Shown piece after piece: positions 18,800 to 28,706 of a stretch of 64,000 nucleotides of DNA. The stretch is from contig NZ_MUYM01000015.1 in assembly GCF_002150765.1 (NCBI RefSeq), positions 132,862 to 196,861 on the forward strand. Reading direction: 5' to 3'. A program made the translations under genes and the position numbers. Origin of the DNA: Lentzea kentuckyensis. Its GTDB lineage: Bacteria > Actinomycetota > Actinomycetes > Mycobacteriales > Pseudonocardiaceae. The notes beneath the pieces are model-generated. The model was not told the origin of the DNA and ran no database searches. It saw nothing but the letters and a program-made list of their open reading frames with translations. Within the stretch, counting starts at the first letter, position 1. Each line of letters begins with the position of its first letter.

Positions 18800-19276
18800 T
18801 CATACGGCGAAGAACGTCTTGGACGTGTCAGGGATGGAGGTGCTCACGCCGTTGGTCGTGTCGGTGAGCAGGATGTTCGTGTAGGTCACGCTGGCCAGGA
18901 CGAGCCGCTGACCGCGCGGGCAACTGAAGCCGCCGGCGGACGGCGCTGCCGTGGTCAGGCTCGCCTGCACGCGACCGTTCTTGGCTTCGAACGAACCGTT
19001 GGCCGACACTTCGGAATTGATCGTTTCCTTGTTGGCTGCCTGCGGGTGGTTACCGCCGCCGTTGATGCACGCGTACACCGCCGAGGCGTCGGCTGTCAGT
19101 GTGTAGTCGATGTTCTCGTTGCCGAGACCTCTCTCGTCGAACGAAACGGTCAGTGCCCCGGAGTTGGTGACGCTGCCGGTGGCCGAGTGGAACTTCGGGG
19201 CGCCAGCCCCTGCGGGCGCAGTCGCCATGAACAGTGCGGTGACGACAGCTACCAAGACGATGATCAGTTTGCGCAT
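18800..19276 (-). CDS. secreted protein, function unknown
   Basis: A 158-residue protein with a classical signal peptide (MRKLIIVLVAVVTALFMATA, cut after GAGA). The beta-rich mature domain has two Cys residues (VYACINGGG and GFSCPRGQ) likely to form a disulfide. Short secreted proteins with this layout occur in many actinomycetes, often in several copies. I know no activity for them. ATG 19276 is the only start that gives the signal peptide. It stands alone between two response-regulator remnants. Confidence 0.7.
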   Translation of the reverse strand: MRKLIIVLVAVVTALFMATAPAGAGAPKFHSATGSVTNSGALTVSFDERGLGNENIDYTLTADASAVYACINGGGNHPQAANKETINSEVSANGSFEAKNGRVQASLTTAAPSAGGFSCPRGQRLVLASVTYTNILLTDTTNGVSTSIPDTSKTFFAV

Positions 19277-19519
19277 CTGAGTCTTCTTTCAAGGACCCCC
19301 AAGGTTGTTCGCCGCTGAGCGGATGTTACGACCACCCTCCTGGCTGTCGGGAGGAGTCGTTCGCCCTGTTCACCCGCTGCAGTGTCCCGGTAGCAGAGCT
19401 CGCACGTCGGCGCCGGAGGAGCGGCAGCAAAGTGATCAGCTCCGAGGCGGGCTGACTCGCGTACCGGTCCACCTCCTCTCGGAGCCGCCGACCGCCGCTG
19501 ACGGGCACGAAGCCGTGAA

Positions 19520-19803
19520 GCGGGTGTGTCCGGCTACCTGCTCGAGTACCTGCCGTCGCAGGAACTGGCCGCGAAGGTCGAACTCGCCGCGCGTGCGTGG
19601 CCCACTTCGACCCGGCTGCCGCAGCCCCGGCTGGCGGCGGTGCTGCGGCCGGTCGCGGCTGGTGCCACCAACCGGAGATCGCCGGACGCCTCTACCTGTC
19701 GGACGGCACGGTGAAGAACCGCATCTTCAGCATTCTCGGCAGGCTCGGGTTGCGCGACCGCATCCAGGTGGCCCTCTACGCCCAGTCGCACGGCCTGGTG
19801 TGA
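19520..19803 (+). pseudogene. frameshifted NarL-type response regulator, 3' part
   Basis: Two frames together give the end of a NarL regulator. From 19526, GYLLEYLPSQELAAKVELAA is the receiver C-terminus and VAAGATN the start of the HTH. From about 19668 another frame continues PEIAGRLYLSDGTVKNRIFS, then ILGRLGLRDRIQVALYAQSH, to the stop. The join needs a one-base shift at about 19664-19672. The receiver's first half is missing. Confidence 0.75.
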
Positions 19804-19876
19804 GTGCGGGACCGTTACGTTCGCCTTTCTCCGGACGATCAAAGAGGTGTAGCCCCCGAAGAGGAAGAGCTGCGAC

Positions 19877-21079
19877 ATGAGTCGGACCGGCGCGGACGTG
19901 CACGAGCCCAGCAACGACAGCCCGCCGTTGGTCGGCGAGGTCGACCGGATCTCGGCGCACGCCGATCCCGTCGTCCGCAACCTCCAGATCACCTACTGCT
20001 ACCACCGGTTGTCACGGGTGCTGGCTGCCCACACCGACGGCGCCGCGAACTGGTGCACCTTCGCGGTGTGGGCGTCCAAGCAGGTGGGGCAGACCATCCG
20101 GCGGGAGGACCTGGCACGCACGGTCGAGCGCCTGCTGAAGTCGTCACCTGAGGTGGCCGCTGGGGTCGACCTGGTCGTGCGCAGTCTGCGGCGGGCGGTG
20201 TCCGCGGAGGCTTTGGAGGGAGCTCACCGGACCGTGCGCCAGGTCGTGGTGACGACCGCGCGGCTGGGCGACGTCAGCGCCGCGTCGGCACGGGGGAACC
20301 TCAAGGTCTTCGAGGAGATCGCGCGCGAGTTCGCCCGGTTTCTCGCTGAGTTCCCGGAAGCGACCGATGACGACGCACGGATCGGGGAGTTCTGCGAGGC
20401 GCTGCGGTCTGGGGAGCCGCCAGAGGGACAGCGCTATCTCAAGCAGGCCTTCACCCGCTACCACCGGGCGATGTCCACCCAGGACCACAAGCGGCGTGCC
20501 GAACTACTGCTCCTGGCGAACATCGAGGTCGGCCTGCACGAGCAGACGCGGCTGCAACCGGAGATCGCCGCCGCGCTGGAGGCACCGGTGGTCGACCCCC
20601 GCGAGCTCGAGCGCCGTCTTTTTGACGTGCTGCTGCCGGGCAATCGGATGGTGAAGTGGCTGCGCCTGGCGCTGCTGACCGTGCTCGGCAGGAAGGCCGC
20701 TGTCCGGGCCGCCGGCGAGCAATTGGCCGACCAGGTGCGAGTACTGGTTCGACGGGCGGTCACCAAGCACCTGATGACTCTGGCACTGCCCGGCGGTGAA
20801 CTGCTCGACCTGAGCGACGATCTGCCCGCGACGTTCCCGCCGCTGCTCGCGGAGCTCGCCGACCCGGAACTGCTCGCGCTGCTGAGGATCGTGGACCCGA
20901 CTCCGGACAGCACCGCCGGCACCGCGGCGCGCGACTGGGCCGATCTGCCCGACCGGATGCATTACATCGCGGACATGTTCCGCTGCCACGCGCTGCGCGA
21001 CGACCTGCTCGAACCGCCGTTCACCGCCGAACAGGTCGAGGCCCTGACAGCCGGTCGCAGGCCGTCAGGGGCACTCTGA
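19877..21079 (+). CDS. helical protein of unknown function, 400 residues
   Basis: ATG 19877 follows GGAAGAGC. The protein is almost all helix, with no signal peptide or membrane segment. A conserved-looking N-terminal stretch (ITYCYHRLSRVLAAHTDGAA, NWCTFAVWASKQVGQTIR) and a central LLLANIEVGLHEQTRLQPEI suggest a real, conserved actinobacterial family, but I recognise no named domain or catalytic motif. Codon use is normal for the window. It stands at the left side of the accessory region, and no partner gene is coupled to it. Confidence 0.7.
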   Translation: MSRTGADVHEPSNDSPPLVGEVDRISAHADPVVRNLQITYCYHRLSRVLAAHTDGAANWCTFAVWASKQVGQTIRREDLARTVERLLKSSPEVAAGVDLVVRSLRRAVSAEALEGAHRTVRQVVVTTARLGDVSAASARGNLKVFEEIAREFARFLAEFPEATDDDARIGEFCEALRSGEPPEGQRYLKQAFTRYHRAMSTQDHKRRAELLLLANIEVGLHEQTRLQPEIAAALEAPVVDPRELERRLFDVLLPGNRMVKWLRLALLTVLGRKAAVRAAGEQLADQVRVLVRRAVTKHLMTLALPGGELLDLSDDLPATFPPLLAELADPELLALLRIVDPTPDSTAGTAARDWADLPDRMHYIADMFRCHALRDDLLEPPFTAEQVEALTAGRRPSGAL

Positions 21080-21488
21080 CGCCACAACCAGGGCGCTGTC
21101 AGGCTGATCATGGATGGGAGGCGGTGCCGGGACAACGCTGGCGTCATGCAAACCTGATCACCGCCGCCTTCCTGGCTCTCGCTCTGACCGCAGTGGCGCG
21201 ATTCCCGTCGCCGCAAGGGTTCCGAAGATTGGACGCGTCAGCGCACCTGTTGGTGAGGGGCACCGGCGGGGCATCGGGCGACTCTCACTCTGAACGGGTG
21301 GAGCGAAACTGGGGCACAGCAGGAAGCTGAACGTCGCCGAATGGCTTGCAACGGCGCTGAACGGCGGTCTGCGGCTCTTTATCTGCTGGGGCAATGGGGT
21401 TTCCGCGGGTAGGAGTCCCTTGTGGACTGGCAGTGCGACACCCTCGCTCTGGCCGCCGCGGACAACGGACTCAAACTCGGCTCCAAGA
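21080..21488. other. gap with no confident gene; decayed 3' part of the NACHT gene
   Basis: No convincing gene on either strand. On the minus strand, the frame next to the NACHT stop continues RDLGAEFESVVRGGQSEGVA for some 30 residues in a way that could extend the NACHT domain after a one-base shift. It then becomes unrelated sequence. I read this as the eroded edge of that gene. Confidence 0.4.
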
Positions 21489-22523
21489 TCACGCGACGTG
21501 CCGCAGCGCAATGCTCTTGCCGGAACCCGGATGCCCCTCCAGCAGGATCAACCGCTCGGTGCTGGTGCGCAACGCCTTGGACAATGACCCGACCCGGCGC
21601 AGCGAGTCGGTCCTGCGCCCGGAGAACCACCGGCGCCGCTGGCCGCCCTCGAGTTCGACCTCGGCCTCGAGCTCCGCGTACTTCTCGTCCTGCCAGTCCT
21701 CCTGGCTTGCCAGCTCGTCCAGCAATGTGCACAGGTGACGTGCGAATAGCTCCTGCCGAGACACCCTGCTCTTCTCGTCCGCGTCGCCTTGGCGCAACAA
21801 GAACGACAGCACGAGCGCGACCGCGGCTAGCAGGGCACCAGCAATGCTGGCGCGCTGGTCACCGATCTCGAGACCGTCGGCCGCGAGGTACCAGCCAAGG
21901 CTGAGCACACCCAGTCCCGCGCCACCCCACCAGCTGATGCGGACCAACCATCTGCGGTGTTTCCGCACTCTGCCTCCAGCCATCGGAACTCGCGGAGACC
22001 ATCGCGGCAACATTCGTGGCGTTACGACATTCCACCCCACTTCGACCGCAGATCCAGAGCAGGAATCGGAGATGCCGAACAGACTGTCCGCTGCCGCGCC
22101 GCCACAGTCGAGGCACTCGTAGTTGACGGGTTCGTCGCCGTCGGCGTCACCGAGCGGGAGCAGGGATCGCATACCGGCGGCCTGCAGCAGTTGCTCCTGC
22201 CTCGCCACCGGCCACCACTGCGTGACCGCGCCGAGTCGTCGGTTCCGGGGACCGAGCTCGAACCACTTGCACATCTGGCAGGTCCACCCGCCGCGCCGCA
22301 GCATCGCCAGCGATACGTCCACAACCGCTGCGCACGGGTTGTGTCGTGTTCGAAAGCGGGCGTGTGCGTGATCTCCGAGCTGAACGATCGTCGCATCGCA
22401 GGCCTCTGCCATTGTGGTGAGGCATTGGTCGCAGAAGCCCACCGCACGTCTGAGCCGAGGCCACCGCGACTCCCGTCCGCAGTCAGGAGCGGCGCAAGTC
22501 CCGTTCGCGTTGCCATCGACCAT
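21489..22523 (-). pseudogene. zinc-ribbon NACHT NTPase, cut off after the P-loop
   Basis: 344 codons. Residues 10-34 form a zinc ribbon (C10-C15, C31-C34), followed by further CxxC pairs (CQMC, CLDC). Two membrane segments lie near residues 195-240, then a charged linker. At the very end is a NACHT-type Walker A (LILLEGHPGSGKSIALRHVA). The stop comes right after it, so Walker B, the sensor motifs and the whole C-terminal sensor region are missing. ATG 22523 overlaps the nuclease stop (TGATG), showing translational coupling. NACHT proteins of bacteria are mostly phage-defence sensors. This copy is probably dead or has been reduced to its N-terminal part. Confidence 0.7.
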
Positions 22524-24229
22524 CACAGAAGCCGAGTCCAGCTGTGGATTTCCGCCATGACCACGTGTGGTCTCGGGGCTGTCGAGTAGACCCGGATTTC
22601 CCGGTAGCAGGGGTGATTGATCGTCAACGCCGGCAGGTCGTCCTCACGTAACCGCACGACGACGTAGCCCGCGGCCAGCAGATCCTGGCTCTTGCGCTGG
22701 TCGACGAGAAGCTTGGCGGGGGCCGCGTGCCAGTAGGCGCCGTCATATTCGATCACCACCGTGCGTCCGTCAACGGAGACGCTGATGTCCGCGCTCCACG
22801 AGTCGCGTGACGTGAACCGCTTGTCTCGCAGGACCACACCCGAGCGAGCAGTGCCGAACAGGTCTTTCGCTGCTTCGAAGTGGTCCAGCTCGACCCGGGA
22901 CTTGCCGGTCTCACGGCATTCCGGGCACTCCGCGCCGTCCGACCGAGCCGAGAGAGGCGCTTCCCAGACATGCGCCGGATTCGTGGCGCAGATCCACTTC
23001 GGGACGAAGGCGGTTTTCGCGTGCGGCCGCACCTGCCACGCGCTGACAGGGTTGGCCGGACTCCACTCGGCGGCCAAGCCGGGGTCGTGCCAGGCCATCG
23101 ATCCGAGAATTGTTTTGCAACGCGGGCAGCGCAGGCGTTTGTACTTGTCCCTGTCGCGCACCGACTCCTGCCACTCGTGTTCGCAGCAGTCGGTGCGCCA
23201 CCACACGGTGCGCTTCGAGTCCCACACCACGGTCTGAGGCGTCAGCTTGCCGTTGAGGCTCGGGTGCCACTGCGAGGCGATCTCCGGCAGCGTGTCGGCC
23301 AGCCAGCGTTTGTCCGCCTTGGTGGCGTGACAGTGCGGGCAGCCGTTCTGGAGATACGTCAGCGGGCTGATGCGCGGGTGGTGACCGTTCGGGCACCTGA
23401 ACCGTCCGACGCTGCCGCCGGCCACCATCACTGCGCTGGGGTCGAGGTCGTCAGCCCAGGCCGCGGCCAACTCGGGTACGGCGGAGACAGGGGTGACGGT
23501 CAACCTGTCGTATTCCACCTGCCACTTCGACCTTCGCTGGGCAGAGCAGCTGGGACAGGACGGCGTGGTGGCCATGTCGTTGACCTTCGCCATGAAGGAC
23601 TGACCGCAATCCGGGCAGATCCAGTGACAGGTTCGTGTCGCGCGCACTGTGGCGGTCTGCAACGTCGACACGTCGTTGTGCTCGTGATCCCACCACTGGA
23701 GAGCGGGAGAACCGGATTCGATCAGCAGCTCGCGGCCGGGCCGCTTGGACGCCGGATTTGCTGACCGGGTGTTGGTGCTGCACCGACACCCGAACCCGAC
23801 ATCGGACATCTGCCTGACGCTGATGTGACCGCAGGCCTGGAACCGCGCGACGACCGGGTCGTAACCGCCTTTGACCGTGGTGACGAAGTCGTAGCCGTGT
23901 TCGTTCAGGTGCGCAGTAGCCCGGTCCGCTGACCAGAGCTCGGTCCATGCCCGATCACGCGGCTCTGGCCGCCAGCAACACGCCCGGCACGTCTTCTCAT
24001 CGATCTTGTTCTTGTCCACCACGTACTCGAACTTGTAGTGCGCCTCCACGCCGCACTCAAGACATCGGGTCAACCACCACGCCGACGGCTTGCTGAACGG
24101 CTCGACGGCCTCGAGCCCGCCGATGCGCAGGATCTCCGCGATGCACGCCTCACACCACGCGGGCCTGGTCCTCGACCTGAACGCCGCCGGGTTCGCACAG
24201 CCCGCGGTCGAGCACTCCTGAATCACCAC
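22523..24229 (-). CDS. multi-zinc-ribbon protein with C-terminal Vsr-like nuclease domain
   Basis: A 568-residue protein. Residues 6-29 form a zinc ribbon with nearly the same spacing as the NACHT protein (CxxxxC, 14 residues, CxxC). Further ribbons of the DUF4379 type follow through residue 460, with the repeat pattern W..(D/H)P..N....P..V....(K/R)..W.C....H.W......R..CP.C. The C-terminal 110 residues look like a Vsr/PD-(D/E)XK endonuclease: SADISVSV, VVIEYDGAYWH, then D..K...L...GYVVVRLRE. GTG 24229 is chosen for the GGGGGG run upstream. It should bind and cut DNA. Coupling to the NACHT gene makes it the likely effector or partner. Confidence 0.75.
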   Translation of the reverse strand: MVIQECSTAGCANPAAFRSRTRPAWCEACIAEILRIGGLEAVEPFSKPSAWWLTRCLECGVEAHYKFEYVVDKNKIDEKTCRACCWRPEPRDRAWTELWSADRATAHLNEHGYDFVTTVKGGYDPVVARFQACGHISVRQMSDVGFGCRCSTNTRSANPASKRPGRELLIESGSPALQWWDHEHNDVSTLQTATVRATRTCHWICPDCGQSFMAKVNDMATTPSCPSCSAQRRSKWQVEYDRLTVTPVSAVPELAAAWADDLDPSAVMVAGGSVGRFRCPNGHHPRISPLTYLQNGCPHCHATKADKRWLADTLPEIASQWHPSLNGKLTPQTVVWDSKRTVWWRTDCCEHEWQESVRDRDKYKRLRCPRCKTILGSMAWHDPGLAAEWSPANPVSAWQVRPHAKTAFVPKWICATNPAHVWEAPLSARSDGAECPECRETGKSRVELDHFEAAKDLFGTARSGVVLRDKRFTSRDSWSADISVSVDGRTVVIEYDGAYWHAAPAKLLVDQRKSQDLLAAGYVVVRLREDDLPALTINHPCYREIRVYSTAPRPHVVMAEIHSWTRLL

Positions 24230-26345
24230 ACCAACCCCCCAGTCAGTCCTGCCGACCATGATCGCAGCCCAGTGCGAGCCGTTGTCGCGCGACCACCACA
24301 CGCAGCAGGACGCTTCCGATGGATGCCGCGAGATCGTGCTCGGGCGTTACTGTGGCCGTTCTGATGATGTTGCTCAGGGGAGGGCAAAGTGGGGAGCGTC
24401 GTAGTCGGTCCGCGTCGTGCTCGTCCGTTTCTGAACCGTGTCGGCGCACGGACGGAAATGAGCCGGTTGCTGGACGAGCGGCGGGCGGAGGGACGTCCCT
24501 GCCTGGTGTACCTGCACGGCCCGGACGGCATCGGACGTACGAGCCTGGCCAGTGAGTTCTTCCACGAGCACCGGTCGGCGTTCGACGACGCCTACATCGA
24601 GGTGGCTGCTCGACAGCCTGACGGCAAGCTGGTCCAGCAGGGCGAGATGCTCGGGCAGGCGCTGCGAGGTCTGGGTGTGGCCGACGCGGATCTGGCCAGT
24701 TCGGACGCTGCCCGTGCGGAGGCGTTTCAGCGGCTGTCCGCGGGTAAGCGGTTCCTGATGCTGATCACGGACGTGGCGAGTGCGGAACAGGTCACGAGGC
24801 TGATCCCCACCTCCTCGCCGGAGGCCGCGGTGGTGGTGACGGCTCGGGTGATGTTGCGTGAGTTGTTCCAGCACGACTTCGCGGATGTGTCGTTGAGCAG
24901 GTTGCCGCGTGCGGAGTCGAGGGACCTGCTCGTGGCCTGCATGGGGCCGGGTGCGGCCGAGTTGCCTGCCGAGGTCATCGACGAGCTGACCGAGATCTGC
25001 GACGGCTTCCCGTTGTTGATCCGGATCCTGGGTGCGCAACTCGTGAGGCGGCCTCAGCGCGCCGTGGAACGGTATCTCCGGGAACTGCGGGCCTCGGATG
25101 AGGCGCTGCTGGCCATGGACCATTCGCAGCGCGTGACGAGGTTCCTGAACGCCACCTTCAGCCTGGTGCGTGATCTGCAGCTCGCACTCCGCCGCCTGGC
25201 GCTGCTGCCCGGACCGAAGTTCGGGATCGACGCTGCGGCGGTGGCGCTGGACGTCGACCGCGATCGGGCCGAACAGGTGCTCGACGAGTTGTCCGATCTC
25301 AACCTGCTGGTCCATGACACTGATCGGGACAGGTACTCGTTCTACCGGGTCGTGCGCGCGCACGCTCTTCGTCTCGCACAGGAGGTTGACGGTCCCGAGG
25401 TCGTGAGGCCGGCGGTCGAGAGGATCACGACGTGGTATCTCCGCGAGGCGATCCCACGTGACGCGGCACTGGCGAACCGGTGGCGGGTCGGTCCCGAGTT
25501 CGACAGGTACGTCACGACCAATCCGGCCCCGCTTCCGCGGAAGGACGCCACGGCCTGGTTCGACGTCGAATGGGCCTCGGTCGTTGCCTGCGTGCGCGCC
25601 GCGCACGAGCAGAACCTGCATGACATCGCATGGCAGCTCTGTGTCGCGGTCTTCAAGTACCTGCACCTGCACGGGCACGTCGACGTGTGGCTCGACAGCC
25701 ACCAGCTCGGAGTCCGTTCCGCGGAGGCGAGCGGGAACGTGACGGGTCTGATGCAGGTCACGTCGCAAAGGGGCTCCGCACATCTCGCCGCCGGGAACAC
25801 GGCGCTCGCGCGGCAGGACTTCGAGGTCTCGCTGCGTGCTGCCGTCGAGGCCGGGCACCGGCACGGCGAGCAGAGCGCGTGGGAGTGGCTCGGCAAGACC
25901 GCCGCCGCGGAGCGCGACATGGAGACGGCGTTCCGCTGCTTCGACGAGTCCGAGGCGGTCGTCGAACGGTCCGGGCAGGCAATCCCGGAACAGCAACGGA
26001 TCCGGATGCGGGCGCTGTTGACCCTGCACCGCGCGAGGGCATGGGTGAAGCTTCAGAGCTGGGACCGCGCAGCGAGCCTGGCGGCCACGGCGATCGAGCA
26101 CTTCGAGTCGGCCCACGAGACGGACAACCACGCCAAGTGCCTGCTCGTACTGGGGGATGCTGCCCTCGGCACCGGTAACCCCGCCGAAGCCGCTCAGCAC
26201 TACAACCAGGCTGCCAGGCTGTTCTCCGGCGACCAGACCGCTCGTGCCGAGGCCGGCGCCTTGCGACAACTCGGCGCTGCCTTGCGGGCCGGCCGTGACT
26301 TCCGGGGCGCCGCCGAGGCCCTCCGGTCGGCGATGGAGCTGTACA

Positions 26346-28103
<1,758 letters not shown>

Positions 28104-28185
28104 AATCCACTCCCGCAGGTACTCAACTCCAGCTCACCGTACCTGGCATCCGACGACGTGATCACGGAATCGGTACGGTGCTGAC

Positions 28186-28629
28186 GTGACTCCGATCTGG
28201 GTGACGATGCTCGTGGCCGTGCTGAGTGTCTTCGGTGCGCTTGGCGCCCAGTGGCTCAACACGATGCGTGCCTTCCGCCTCGCCGAAATCGAACGACGCG
28301 CCAAGCGCGAGGAACGCCACCAGCAGAACCGTGAAGACACCTATGCGAAGTTCCTGGTCGCGGCACGAGCCCTGCGTCCTGCCCTGCGTTCCGGCACCAG
28401 CGAAGCGGCATTGGTCGCGCTCCGCGACGCTGCGGCGTACATCGAGCTGAACGCTCCCGAACTCGCAGACGGGGCGCTCACAGCTGTGCTCGACTCGGCT
28501 GAGCGGTGGGCCGAGCTCGTGTTGAGCAATCCGGCGACGGCTCCCGTGGTCAAAGAGGCCGACGAGGAGTTTCACCAGGCTGTCCGCGTCATGCGCGATC
28601 TCATGCGGAACGACCTCGCCAGGGCGTGA
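28186..28629 (+). CDS. single-pass membrane protein with coiled coil
   Basis: A 147-residue protein. GTG 28186 is followed at once by one membrane helix (IWVTMLVAVLSVFGALGAQW), then a strongly charged helix (AEIERRAKREERHQQNRED), then a helical C-terminal half. The likely orientation is N-out with a cytoplasmic helical domain. I recognise no family. It is divergent from the open transferase gene (82 bases between) and 77 bases before the second STAND gene on the same strand. It may therefore be a membrane partner of that STAND protein. Confidence 0.65.
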   Translation: MTPIWVTMLVAVLSVFGALGAQWLNTMRAFRLAEIERRAKREERHQQNREDTYAKFLVAARALRPALRSGTSEAALVALRDAAAYIELNAPELADGALTAVLDSAERWAELVLSNPATAPVVKEADEEFHQAVRVMRDLMRNDLARA

Positions 28630-28706
28630 TCACAACGCGTGCCGCCGTCGTCACGCGACCGATAAGCTGACCGGATCGATCTTTGCCGGAGCGTGGGAGG
28701 CGCGGC

